This document shows, in pieces, positions 35,620 to 47,541 of a stretch of 64,000 nt of DNA (position 1 is its first letter; each line of letters starts with the position of its first letter). The notes under the pieces were generated by a model. It saw only the letters and a program-made list of their open reading frames with translations, was not told the origin of the DNA and did not search any database. The position numbers and the translations under genes are program-made. The stretch is taken from assembly GCA_001051155.2 (NCBI GenBank), contig JYIP02000005.1, positions 4,464,001 to 4,528,000 of the forward strand, in the 5' to 3' direction. This DNA is from Chrysoporthe austroafricana (taxonomy: Eukaryota > Ascomycota > Sordariomycetes > Diaporthales > Cryphonectriaceae).

Positions 35620-37829
35620 TGGGCCGTTTCTCTCCGGTGGTCTGAGTGCGTCCACCCGTCGGACCTGCAGGGCGAGGGCATCTCATCTCGTCTGCGGACC
35701 TGAGCCACACACGCCGGACGGTAGAGGCATCCCGCCTGGTGGCGGAGAGGACGCGTCGGACCGCCCCAGGCGCCAAGCCTGCCGAGACGCTGAAGAAGCC
35801 GCCGGTTACATTCATCACGATGGGTGGGCGGAGGTTGGTCCTCCGGAGGCCCAGAAGGATCTCTCATATAAGCCGAAATAGCCGTGGGATCTCCCAGCCG
35901 GCCGGGCTCCTGCGTCGCAGCCGCGTGTGTCAGACTGCAGGCCGCGGCCGCCGCCAGGTTTCTACTGTTCCTTTGTGTGGGCATTTTCATGTCGTGTGTT
36001 TCCTCTACGAAAAAAAAAAATAGTCACGTCTGCGAGGAGTTCTAGTTACTACGCATACCATAGAAGACGGGCGGGGCGGGCCTTCATGGCTTGATTACGC
36101 CGCACGGGAACGCAATGGGGGCCGTCAGCAGCCAGCAAGCCCCTGGCTGCTTCTTGTACCCTCTTAATGTTCCCGGCGCACACTGTTGATACTTGGGCGG
36201 TCGTGGGCTTCTCGATCGTTGTTGTTTAGCATCAATAATGGAGTTGTAGGGCGGGGCGGGGGGCCCGATGGTGGTCTTTGCACCCGGAAACGGAAGCCAG
36301 CTGAAATCAATAAAAATGCATACTGCCAAAAGTGACACGGTGACCATGTGCTGCTCCCACTTGCTACAGAGGCCGGTTGATGTGTTCGGCATGGCGAAAC
36401 TGACCAGTAACTTGCGATATCCTCCCCCCTCCCCGGGAAGCATTGATACTGTTACCTCCCGCCTCCCCTGGCCGCGCTCTCATTTCAGATCCTGAGTGGC
36501 TCATATTGGACCGGTGGACCCCCTCGGCGGCGCGAGAGGTGCATTCTCATCAAGACCCAAATCCCATCAAATCTCGGAAGCCCACCGGATCGAACCCAGG
36601 TGGCTCGCTCTGTTCAGCAGGGACAAAAGTGACAACTCGCGATAAAGTCCGAGGCGGGGAGGGGGAGGATCCTCATGCGGGAACGCCACAGATTCATCTC
36701 CCGTGTGCTCCTGGAGATGGCCTACAGAGCAAGACGTAAACTCAATAGAAGACAGGTGCTCGTCTCTGTCAGGTGGCAGGGGGGGTGGGTTCTCGTCGGG
36801 AGATTGACCGTGTGTTTCTGCGGTCTGCGTGGGCTGACCGCGTAGGGGCCGGGACTGCTGCAGGTGTCATATTTCCTGCGGAGCACAGAGACCAACCCAG
36901 TCCAGAGGATTATATAGGGCAGATCTGCCATAGGAAGCTGTGGCACCCTGCCAAGCGGTGTAGACTGGTTGATCTGGCAGTCTGGGTGCCTGTCCTCGCC
37001 CTGGTGGACGGCGCCGGCGCGATCGTGATCTAGGTCCGCCGCCAGGCCATATCCGCTACATACGCAGTACATACCATAGTACTAATCTCGCGGTGGGGGC
37101 AGCCATGCAGTCATCCATCTCTAACAGAGCCCGGGGGCTCTCACCCGGCTGCGCCTCCGCCAAAACCCCCAGACGGTGGGCTTGTCTGCGTCCAACCAGC
37201 TCCTGCAGGAATAGCCAACCACCCAGCAAGTAAGCACTACAACGCCGGGGCGGGGGAGGGATCCTATCCCCTCGAGACCTCTGGTGGCCCCCTCCGCGGC
37301 CGCCCGCCCCAGCCGGCCAGTCGGCGACCCCTGCTGCGGCTGACCAACGGCGAAGGGCTGTGGGACCTCGCGAGCCGAGGGTGTGTGCGGATAAGAGACA
37401 TGTGTTGTACTACCACAGCAGCAGGCTTTCGCCCGGGACCTGGGCGTCCAAAGAGAGGACGAGAATCCTCAAGCGGGCGGGAAGCGAGTCTGACGTGCCG
37501 GCTGCGCAGAGGAGAGAGAGACAGGAGAGGTTTGACAAAGCATGATGCGCGCCGAAGGATCGGGGCTGGGTTATGCTGTGTCCCCCAGGAACCCCTTGGG
37601 GCGTCGCTCGAGCAGGTTGTTGCCTACTGCCTACGTGCCTCTGCCTCTGCCTCTGCGAGCGTCTTCTCATATTTTTGGGTTTGTGCCATCGTGGTGTCTT
37701 GATCTGAGGAGTAGACGGCTGTGTGCTCTGCGCGCGCTCCCCTAGACACTTATACCCACCGTCACCCTCTATGCCGGACGATGTGCTAGCGCACGCCCAC
37801 CCACGCCGCGAGAGTCCCAGGCTGCGAAC
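35620..37829. other. Intergenic region without supported genes
   Basis: About 2.2 kb between two plus-strand genes. It has an A-run at 36010 and moderately AT-rich DNA (36100-36450) consistent with a 3'UTR and spacer. It then holds unrecognised short ORFs and the presumed promoter of the CAP10 gene. A TTCGAT word near 36585 resembled a tRNA T-arm on the minus strand but did not pair. Confidence 0.5.
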
Positions 37830-40800
37830 ATGAGGCAATCAGTCTTGATCTGGTACGCAGGGCTTCGCTCACCCTCCTCCTCCGCCGGGCGGATCTGCGC
37901 AGTCCGGGCCGGATGTGTGTCTGCTCTGCTCTGGAGTTGTCCTGGGCCCCGGTGGTGCTGACTGATGCCGCGTCTGTAGTGTCTTCGCCGTGGGGATCTC
38001 GTATCTCTCGTCGCGATACTACGCGACCTCATCCCTCGGTGAGTACTGTGCTGCCGGCGAGAACGGCGAGACTTGAGAGTCGTCTTGGGTCTTGTCCTGC
38101 TGACGACGAGGTGCCCCCTTCCAGAGCGACCGATCCTCCTGTCCGCGCTCACGCTGCTGTGGACGGGCCTCTGCCTTTTCTTCTATAACAGAGGGCAGGG
38201 CGGCGAGCGAATACAGGCGCCCCATCACCTGCGCTTGTTCCTCCGGCACCGATCCATAGCGAGTCTGCTGCAGACCCTCGCCATACCGGTGTGCCTCGTA
38301 GCGAGGGCATTCCTGTTCCGACAGACGTTATGGTGGACACAATGCACCATCCCCGGAGCGCATGTGAGCCTCACCCCCCACACTCCTCCACACGAGCCGA
38401 AGCTTGGCGTAAGAGCGCCCGCGCTGACGAGAGCCGCTGTAGACGTTGCTCCTCGCCCTCGTGCTGGCGACGGACCGGTGTCTCCCCCAGCAGCAGCAGC
38501 AGCAGCACGACTACATGCAGCTCGCGACGTCTGAGTCGTCGGCGCGCCTCTCCGAGGCGCTCCCCTCGCCCTGGACTAAGCGTGCCGAGAACGACCACGG
38601 GGCGGACCCGCGCCCTGCCCTTCGATACATCGCGCTCGCCGTGGCGTGGGCCGCTCTGGCTAGCCGCGGCCTCGCCGCCCTCGAGCGGTCCACCGGGGAG
38701 GTCTGCCCTGCGCACGCGGGGTGGTGGCCGAGCGCGGGCGTGGTGGCGCAGGGCGTCGCCCTCGGTCTCGACGCTGTCGTCGTCTTTCTCATCGCCAAGA
38801 GGACGAGGAGGCAGCAGGCCGCTGTCGGAACGGTGCCCACCTCCAGCCGGGTGAATCTGGCGGAGGACTTCCTGGTGGCGGCCACCACGATGGGCCTCAT
38901 CCTCGTCCTCTCCGCCCCGGCTTCGACCGCGAGCTTCAGGGAGCTGGTGGCGGCCCCAGCCGTCCGCAGCCTCGTCCTCAGGGACCTGCTGAAGGACAGC
39001 ATTGTCGCGAGCGCCGTGCTCCTCTCCGGGATGGACCTCTTGGCCTACATGACCCCGAGCACGATCTCTCTCCTGGGCGGCGCCGCCGCCGTGTTGTCGT
39101 ACTACGACTACTGGCTCGTCGCCGAGCGGAACGTGGTCCGCATCGCACCGCAGACGTTCCTGGGGCCCCTCGTCGTGGGATTTCTGGCAGCCGGGTGCGT
39201 CGCCCTCCTGACCCGCGAGGCGTTCCGGCTCGACGCCGAAGTCTTCAGGCTGTCAGCCGACGACAAGCTGGAGCACAAGAGGCGGATCCTGGGCTGCTTC
39301 GTCGGCCTGGGGCTGGTCCTGGGATGCAAGCTCGTCCAGGCGGCGATAGCCGCCCCGCCGGGCGCACACGAGATCATAGCATTGGCGCAGAACGCCTCCG
39401 ACGCGTGGGTGTCCCGGGCGCACCAGAGCCGGACCCTCCAGGAGGCCGTGGCGGAGTACAACAACCGCTACGGCATCCCGCCGCCGCCGGGCTTCGACAG
39501 GTGGTACGCCTTCGCGGCGGAGCGCGGCTCGCCCGTCATCGACACCTTCGACCAGATCCACGAGGACCTCCTGCCCTTCTGGGGCCTGCGGCCGGCGGAC
39601 CTGCGCGCGCGCACCAGCCACCTGCTGGAGCAGACGCACCTGGGCATCGGCGGGCTGCGCGTCCGCAACGGCACCGTCGAGCTGAGCGACCTGACGCCCG
39701 GCACGCACCGCTGGATGATGGAGGGCTACCGCGCCATGATCGAGCCGTTCGCCGTCCACCTCCCCGATGTGGACCTCGCGTTCAACATCGACGACGAGTG
39801 CCGCGTCGCGGTTCCCCACGACGCCCTCCAGGCGCACATCGACGACGGCCGCACCGCCCGCGCGCGCCTCGCCCGCGCCCCCGACGCCGGCCGGCCGCTG
39901 CGCCCGTCTTTCAGCACCGCCGCGGACCCGCCGTGGTCCGACACGTACCTCAGCCTGGACCCAGACGAGCGGGGCCCGCTCTCCGCGTACTTCACCGAGC
40001 GCGGCCGGCTGCCCATCTATGACGCCTTCGTCGCGCCAGCGTGCCCGCCGTCCAGCCCCGCGCGGCAGTACCGGTGGCGGGGCGAGGGCAGCCCGAGCGC
40101 CCGCACCGGCTTCATGGCCGGCGGCGAGGGCGACCTGTGCGACCGGCCGGACCTGGCGCGCCTGCACGGGTTCCTGCTCAGCCCGGGCGCGTTCGCGGTG
40201 ACGCGGCACGCGATGCCCGTCTTCAGCCAGGGCCGCGCGGGCGGCTTCAGCGACGTGCTGGTGCCGAGCCCGTGGAACTTCGTCGGCAAGGTCGACGTCG
40301 ACCCGGCCGCCGACCGCCCCTGGGCCGACAAGGGCGACACCCTCTTCTGGCGTGGGTCCGCCACCGACGGCTACGCCCGCGGCGGCACGTGGCCGGGCTA
40401 CCTGCGCGCGCGGTTCGTGAACCTGGCGCGGTCCCTGGGCGGCGGCGGCGCGACCGCGGCGGCGCAGGACCCCCCGGCCGTCAACGTGTCCTTCGTCGGC
40501 GCCTTTTCGCGCTGCGACGAGGCCGACTGCCTCGACGAGGCGGCGACCTTCTACGGCCCCGCCCCGCCGCCGGAGGGCGTCGGCTTCCAGGACCACTGGG
40601 CGCACCGGCACCTGGCGGACCTCGACGGCGCCGGGTTCTCGGGGCGCTTCCTGCCGTTCCTGCGGAGCCGCAGCCTCGTGTACCGCGCGAGCCTGTTCCG
40701 CACGTGGTACGACGAGCGCGTGCACCCGTGGGCGCACTACGTGCCGGTGGACGTGAGCCTGCGCGGGCTGTGGGACGTGGTGCGGCTGGTGGCCGCCGCG

Positions 40801-41010
40801 GAGGGGAGAGACAACAAGGGCAAGGAGAAGGCGGGGAACAAGAAGGCGATGTCCCTGGGCGAGGGGATCGCGGAGGGCGGCCGCGCGTGGGCGCTCCGGG
40901 CGCTGCGGGCGGAGGACATGCAGGTGTACATGTTCCGGCTGCTGCTGGAGTGGGGGCGGCTGGTGGACGACGACCGCGAGCAGATCGGGTATACACACCC
41001 TCCTCCGTGA
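37830..41010 (+). CDS. CAP10-domain (GT90) glycosyltransferase with polytopic N-terminus
   Basis: Four exons, 37830-37852, 37980-38038, 38125-38363 and 38443-41010, give 962 aa. The first exon is only 23 nt (MRQSVLI plus two bases of a Cys codon). The join yields CVFAVGISYLSSRYYATSSLE-RPILLSALTLLWTG, with phases 2, 1 and 0 all closing. Residues 1 to about 310 contain several hydrophobic helices and a Gln run. A stem begins near QSRTLQEAVAEYNNRYGIPPP. The C-terminal half carries the CAP10 signatures GFDRWYAFA, VDLAFNIDDECRV, the PSPWNFVGKVDVDP region, KGDTLFWRGSATDGYARGG and SRSLVYRASLFRTWYDERVHPWAHYVPV. CAP10/GT90 enzymes transfer sugars in the secretory pathway (in Cryptococcus, capsule xylosylation). 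The substrate here is unknown. It converges with SDH1. Confidence 0.88.
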
Positions 41011-41760
41011 TGCGGAGCGAGGGAGTGGATGAAGGAGAGGACCCCCGGTGAGGCGATAGATACCCACCTAGGATGTATACATACCTTATATAATAATGAG
41101 ATTATGGATCCGATAGACTTTGTCTGAGGACACGCATTCCACTGCTGAGTGTGTGGAGGGGATCATGATTCCTCGAAGGATTGAAGGCAGTAGGGCCTCG
41201 AGGGAAGTCGTCGTCTGGCATCGAGATGAGCTACTACAGGCCGTCGATCTGTCTGTTGTCTCCTTCAGCTACCGTCTTGTAACGAAATGTTATGCGAGGA
41301 TCGGTGGGCATCTATCTCCTCTGGCTGCTACTTAATACTTATACAAGACATCCCTTGCGACGTGCTGACGACGCATGGTGCCGAGGAGCCGAGGATCGAT
41401 CACATGACATTGACCAAGGTCACCAACTCCATGCGCTACGGACAAGTAAAAGCCTCACACCGATGTGTGTACACAACGCCGACAATGGCATTATAGAGGA
41501 TACACTTGCCCTCCATCACAGTCCCTGCCGCTCCATTGTTTTGCATTAGCCACCCCTTCGGATATGGGCGGCCCCGAAGTATTTTTCCCACTTCAGGCCC
41601 CGCCCCGCCAATGCTGCTGCTCCAGACACACAGAGGCCCGCGCATGCTTGCGGTCTTGTGTGCATGGAATAAAACCCATTTCACACCGTACTTCCCCATT
41701 TCGCGCCAGGTGGCCATCTATAGCTCCCATCGCGCACCGCGGTCTGTCTCTCGGGACACC
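41011..41760. other. Convergent intergenic region (CAP10 / SDH1)
   Basis: 750 bp between two stop codons. It presumably holds the 3'UTRs and poly(A) sites of both genes; it is moderately AT-rich and no feature stands out. Confidence 0.6.
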
Positions 41761-44109
41761 TTAGTACACACGCTTGAACGGCGGCACGGCCTTGCACTCG
41801 GCCTCGTCGAGCGTGTGGCCGATAACACCCCGGTAGCCCAGCTCGACCTTGCCGTGTGGCTTCTTCTGGAAGGACAGGGTGTGCTTCATCCAGTTCTCGT
41901 CGTCACGGTCGGGGTAGTCCTCGCGGGCGTGGGCGCCACGGGACTCCTTGCGGTTGGCAGCAGAGACGGCAGTTTGGGTACTTTGACAGATGTCAGCACA
42001 TCCCGAGTCATCTCGAAAGCCAATGTTTCTTTTCTCCTTTTTTTTTTGGGGGGGGGGGTTGTTGGGGCTTGCTACTTACGCGCAGGTCAGGAGATTCCTC
42101 AGCTCCAGGGTCTCGACCAGGTCGGAGTTCCATATCATGCTGCGGTCCTTGATGCCGACCTGGCTGAACGTCTGGTCGACCTCGTTGATCCTGCGGACAC
42201 CCTCGTCCAAGCTCTCCTGCGTCCGGAACACGCTGACCTCCGTCTGCATGGTCTTCTGCATGGCCAGGCGGATCTCGGCAGTGCTCTTAGGCCCGTCAGA
42301 GGTGCGGATCTTGTCCAGAGCCTCGATCGACGCGGCACCGGCGTCCGCGCTGGCAGGCTTGTGCTTCGCGCCCGGGGTGAACTTGTCGCAGATCGTGTGC
42401 GCGACGGCACGGCCGAAGACGACCAGGTCGAGGAGAGAGTTGGCACCCAGGCGGTTGGCACCATGCACAGACACGCAGGCAGCCTCACCACAGGCGAACA
42501 GGCCGGGCACAACCTTGTCCTTGCCGTTCTCGTCCACGGTGATGACCTCACCGGTGTACCGCGTGGGGATTCCACCCATGTTGTAGTGAACAGTAGGCAG
42601 GACGGGGATGGGCTGCTTGGTGACGTCGACGCCGGAGAAGATGCTGGCCGTCTCGGAGATACCGGGCAGACGCTCGTGCAGAATCTCAGCGGGCAGATGG
42701 CTGAGCTGGAGGTAGATGTGATCCTTCTCAGGACCAACTCCACGACCCTCACGGATCTCCATGGTCATAGACCGAGAGACGACATCACGGGAGGCAAGAT
42801 CCTTGGCGGTGGGGGCGTACCGCTCCATGAACCGCTCACCCTCCGAGTTGAGGAGGTAGCCACCCTCACCACGAGAGCCCTCCGTGATCAGGCAGCCGGC
42901 GCCGTAGATACCCGTAGGGTGGAACTGGACGAACTCGAGATCCTGGTTGGGGAGACCGGCACGGGCGACCATGGCCATGCCGTCTCCCGTGCACGTGTGC
43001 GCAGACGTGCAGCTGAAGTACGCACGGCCGTACCCGCCGGTGGCCAGAACCGTGTTGTTCGCCATGAAGCGGTGCAGGGTGCCGTCCTCCTGGTTGTAGG
43101 CCAGGACACCCCGGCACTCGCCGTCCTCCATGATCAGATCGATAGCAAAGTACTCGATGAAGTAGTTGGTGTTGTGCCGCAGGGACTGGCCGTAGAGGGT
43201 GTGCAGCAGGGCGTGGCCCGTCCGGTCAGCAGCAGCGCAGCACCGGTACGCCTGGCCGCCCTTGCCATACTTCTGGGACTGGCCGCCGAAGGCACGCTGG
43301 TAACTAGAAGCAGTCAGAGACGGCGAGGGCTCGTCGGGCCGGCGGGGGGAGGGGGGCCGGGGGCCACGTACATCCTTCCGTCCTCGGTTCTCGAGAAGGG
43401 GCAGCCGTAGTTCTCGAGCTCGATGATGGAGGCGGGGGCCTCGCGGGTCATGTAGTGGATGGCATCCTGGTCTCCCAGCCAGTCGGAGCCCTTGACGGTG
43501 TCGTACATGTGCCACCTCCAGTCGTCCTCGTGCATGTTACCCAGGGCTGCGTTGATGCCGCCCTGGGCGGCGACGGTGTGACTTCTGGTGGGGAACAGCT
43601 TGGAGATGCAGGCGACGCTCTGTCCTCCCTCAGCGAGGCCGAAGGCGGCCCGCAGACCGGAGCCACCGGCGCCGACGACGACGGCATCGTACTCGTGATC
43701 CTGTTGGACGTTTCTGTGTCAGCCAACGGTGTGCCTGTGTCGCGGTGAGGCAGGGGCTGTGTCGGTCCGACGTACTATAACGGGGTACTTGGTGCTAACG
43801 AAGGGGGACGCCTCCTTGGCCCGTAGCGGCTGGTTTGCGAATATTTTGGCTGCGAGTCGGCTGGATCAGCACACGGCACACGGCACGCGATCGAAGGGGG
43901 CGGAGGGGTGGTCTCGTACCTGCGGCTGGGGTGGAAGAGAAGGTCCTTCTTGCCTGTGTCCTCGGCAGGCGCGACAGCTGTTTGGGCCTCGTGTGTCAGT
44001 ACGTGTCGGGCGCTGAGACGTCGAGGTCGGATTCTGGCAGCGCTGGGGGACGGGGCACGGGAAGGCAGCTTACAGCCGTGAGCCTCCTCATCGCCATGGT
44101 GGAGGCCAT
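41761..44109 (-). CDS. SDH1: Succinate dehydrogenase flavoprotein subunit, mitochondrial
   Basis: Six exons on the minus strand (44109-44074, 43977-43920, 43849-43776, 43700-43372, 43303-42080, 41980-41761) give 646 aa. The product is the FAD subunit of complex II, oxidising succinate to fumarate on the matrix face. Exons 1-3 encode the import presequence, including [21 protein letters not shown]. The Rossmann motif [12 protein letters not shown] begins at Gly66. His97 in SHTVAAQGG is the covalent FAD ligand. Downstream blocks include [56 protein letters not shown] and the C-terminal FKRVY. Intron lengths are 96, 70, 75, 68 and 99 nt. It is divergent from FBA1, 2.25 kb away. Confidence 0.97.
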
Positions 44110-45514
44110 CTCGAGCGGTGATTGCCAGTGTGCAGAGCAAGACGGTATCGTAGCCGGGTCCAGTCCACAACCTCTCGTCCTGCAGGTCGGTGACACGGCG
44201 AATCGGTTGGTGGGAAGTGGTCTGGGGAGCGAAGATGTTCGTTGACGAGCTCGATGAGGATCCGGAACTACGAAGAGCCAGACCAATCAGAAGCTGCTTA
44301 TTGAACTTTTGGTGATTCAAGTAGCCGAGGCGCAGGGGCACAAAGCCGACACTGCTGGCTGGCCCGTGCACCACCTCCCGACACTCTCTCGCTGTACAGC
44401 AAGCATCCACTCACTGATGAATCATACATCGGAGGCAAGTACATATATATAGAAGCACACTTTTGTCTATGTCTATCTATGGCCTATACATGTGGGTCCT
44501 GCCTCGCCTCTGACATACAGCAGTACAGCAAGAGGAGTGCAGATCTTCCAAGGGTAGGTACATAAGCACTGCTCCCCAGCCGACGAGGAGCTGGGCCGTC
44601 ACAGGAGGACCTACTATGGCACTATGTAATAACCTGCTCTAAGAAGTGTTCTGCTGCTACCCAGTATATCCTCTAAGCCAAGCCCGCGCGGGATTTCATG
44701 AAAGAAGAGACCTGCCAGGGCACACATATCCTGAATTGCAACAACAGCCTTGGCCGGGTCTGTCCTCCCTTGGTCTCTTGGTCTCTAGAGGGTGCCCGCA
44801 GAACAGATGGGTAGGTTCTATACTGCTTCGCAGCTGGGAGAGCCCAAGAGTAGAGCCTCTTGTCGGATAGGGGGCGACAAGCCCCAGGCTGGAGGCTCGA
44901 AGTCTCGATCACGAGACACATGGCCTGACCCCCAATATACCAGCGCCGCCCCCGGCCAACATACGACGCGAGGGGCCAATTCGGTCCGTAAATGGCGCCG
45001 ATATTTACATCGAAATACTGTCTTCGGCGAGAGCCCGAATTGTCGTGTGTGCCTCACCGGTGTGGGAGATTGGAGGTGGCTTGTGGCCTGGGGTGGGCTT
45101 GGTGCGTTGTGGTGAGCCGTCACCTGTGCATGATAGCCCTGCAGGATGCGGTGTTCAATATGCAGTAGCAGCAGCGTCCAGCACCCGCAGACCTTGGCAA
45201 AAGCCCCTCGTAAACCTTCTCGCGGCCGGCGCTGGGAGGTGCGAGGTTCCGAAACATTCCGGCGACACCCCCGAGTAATTCGTCCCAGGGCGCTGGACGG
45301 CGGCGGGGTTGCTCGGCCCACGGGTAACTGCGCAGAGCTATGACGACGTATTAAACGAGCCTCGACCCCACCTCTTGTGCCCTCAAGCCCGTCAGTCAAG
45401 ACAACTCACGACCTGTCTGCCGTGCCACCTAGAGACTCTCTGCTGCGAATTGTGTTGACCAGCCTGTCTGTTCACGTGTCCCCGTCATCCAATTGGACCA
45501 GGTCGCCTCGCCCT
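44110..45514. other. SDH1-FBA1 divergent intergenic region
   Basis: This segment holds the promoter side of SDH1 (an ATATATAT box near 44444-44451) and the upstream part of the FBA1 promoter. TAGGTA words occur near 44553 and 44814. The open frames here have no recognisable domain. Confidence 0.5.
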
Positions 45515-46127
45515 GTAAGTCGTCCCCCCGCCGTGGGTGGCCCCGCGAGGAGGTCGTGGGCTCGCCGCATGCGAATTACCCCGCCATCACCACACAGCAG
45601 ATAGGCTCGGGAGCCACAGCCGCCGCCCTCCGCCTCCCCCTCCTTCAGCCACGCGGTACGGCAGCGTTGGCAGCAGCAGCAGCAGCAGCTCCTCCCAGGT
45701 GGCCCTCCTGCGCCTGGGCGTGTGCAATGTGCCCTGCTGGAGGGGTTGAGGGGAGGGGTTGAGGGGAGGGGACAGGCGCTGCTAGGCGCTGCTGCCCTAC
45801 GGTGCAGAGGTACAGAGGAGATGCAGGGCACAACCCCCCCCCCGTGGCCGTTGACCTCATATTCACGTCCCAAAACCCACCGAACCCACTCTCCTCCCCT
45901 CGTGCCAGCCAGAATAGTGGGCTGTCTTGTGTCATAGCCCTTTGTTGCGAGGGGACGGTCGGCGGCGGCCTAGCACCGTTCGCGGGCCCCCCAAGGCACA
46001 GGGTACTACCCGGAGTTTCTGTCGCTCACTTCACCAAACAAAACACCTCACCCGCGCCCAGGTCGCAATTTTTCACCTCGCTGCGACTCAGCAGCTCGAC
46101 CCCTCCGCCCCACTAACACGCCACCAG
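45515..46127 (+). other. Possible 5'UTR intron of FBA1
   Basis: A perfect GTAAGT donor at 45515 pairs with an acceptor at 46127 that has an ideal CACTAAC branch motif 11 bases upstream and a CCACCAG end. The intervening 613 nt contain upstream ATGs that splicing would remove, and a CAG repeat. It is inferred from signals alone; other donors are possible. Confidence 0.4.
45671..45689. repeat. CAG trinucleotide repeat
   Basis: Six CAG units in the presumed FBA1 leader intron. Confidence 0.85.
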
Positions 46128-46359
46128 GTTCCCTACCTCGCTCCTCCTTTTTATACCTCGCCGCCGCCTTCTCGCTCCCCGCCTGGCTTCTCCCGTCCCC
46201 GACAGACAAAACAGACGAACAGACAGACCGACCAAAACAGAGCAGCCCTCGTGTGTACACAGGCAGCACCACAGCTACTACCACCACCACCTACGGCATA
46301 TCTTTACTTTCTTCCCTAGCTCGAAAACCAGCTCCTACAGCCGCCAGCCCCTCGCAGCC

Positions 46360-47541
46360 ATGGGTGCCCAAGACGTTCTCTCCAGGAAGACCGGCGTCAT
46401 CGTCGGCGATGACGTCCTAGCCCTCTTCAAGTACGCCCGCGAGCACCAGTTCGCCATCCCCGCCATCAACGTCACCTCCAGCTCGACCGTCGTCGCCTCG
46501 CTCGAGGCCGCCCGCGACGCCAAGTCGCCCATCATCCTGCAGACCTCCCAGGGCGGCGCCGCCTTCTTCGCCGGCAAGGGCGTCGCCAACGGCGACCAGG
46601 CCGCCTCTGTTGCCGGCTCCGTCGCCGCTGCCCACTACATCCGCTCCATCGCCCCCGCCTACGGCATCCCCGTCGTCTTGCACACCGACCACTGCGCCAA
46701 GAAGCTCCTGCCCTGGCTCGACGGCATGCTCGCCGCCGACGAGGCCTACTTCAAGGAGCACGGCGAGCCCCTCTTCTCCTCCCACATGATCGACCTGTCC
46801 GAGGAGCCCGTCGACTTCAACATCGAGACCACCGCCGCCTACCTCAAGCGCGCCGCCCCCATGAAGCAGTGGCTGGAGATGGAGATCGGCATCACCGGCG
46901 GCGAGGAGGACGGCGTCAACAACGAGGACGTCGACAACAACTCCCTCTACACCCAGCCCGAGGACATCCTAGCCATTGTCAAGAAGCTCGAGCCCATCAG
47001 CCCCTACTTCTCCATCGCCGCCGGCTTCGGCAACGTCCACGGTAAGCCATAAGCCGCCCCCCCCCCCTAGAAAGAAACTGACCGCCCCGTCGGGGCCTGG
47101 TGAGCCGCGCTGACAAGCTCCCCCTTCCCCTCCCCCGCAGGTGTCTACAAGCCCGGCAACGTCAAGCTGCACCCCGAGCTGCTCGGCAAGCACCAGGCGT
47201 ACGTCAAGGAGCAGCTGTCCAAGCCGGACGATAAGCCCGTCTTCTTCGTCTTCCACGGCGGCTCCGGCTCCAGCAAGGACGAGTACCTGCAGGCCATCAA
47301 GCTGGGCGTCGTCAAGGTCAACATGGACACCGACATGCAGTTCGCCTACATGTCCGGCATGCGCGACTACTTCCTCGGCAAGAAGGACTACCTGCTGACC
47401 GCGGTCGGCAACCCCGACGGCGAGGACAAGCCCAACAAGAAGTTCTTCGACCCCCGCGTCTGGGTCCGCGAGGGCGAGAAGACCATGACCGCCCGTGTCA
47501 CCGTGGCGCTCAAGGACTTCAACACCGCCGGCCAGCTGTAA
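46360..47541 (+). CDS. FBA1: Fructose-bisphosphate aldolase, class II
   Basis: Two exons, 46360-47041 and 47141-47541, give 360 aa, the usual length. This zinc-dependent cytosolic enzyme cleaves fructose 1,6-bisphosphate to dihydroxyacetone phosphate and glyceraldehyde 3-phosphate. HTDH at residues 108-111 supplies the catalytic Asp110 and zinc ligand His111. GFGNVHGVY holds zinc ligand His227, split from the next codon by the intron. FHGGSGS gives the further His. The segment VKVNMDTDMQFAYM is the phosphate-binding strand. Codons are almost all C-ending, as expected for a strongly expressed gene. The leader is pyrimidine-rich. The 99-nt intron begins GTAAGC and ends CCGCAG. Confidence 0.97.

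Noticed and set aside
36540..36610. tRNA-like T-arm (TTCGAT) on the minus strand
   Set aside because: The bases around the loop do not form a 5-bp stem, and no D-arm, anticodon arm or acceptor stem could be folded.
38073..38534. Separate small membrane-protein gene
   Set aside because: Its two hydrophobic segments become exon 3 of the CAP10 gene once flanking introns are removed, with matching phases; beyond 38363 the frame is meaningless.
39253..41067. 604-codon ORF antisense to the CAP10 gene
   Set aside because: Arg/Ala/Val/His-rich shadow with no motif; CAP10 signatures lie on the plus strand.
41506..43410. 634-codon plus-strand ORF over SDH1
   Set aside because: Antisense shadow of the SDH1 exons; it runs through SDH1 introns without any family resemblance.
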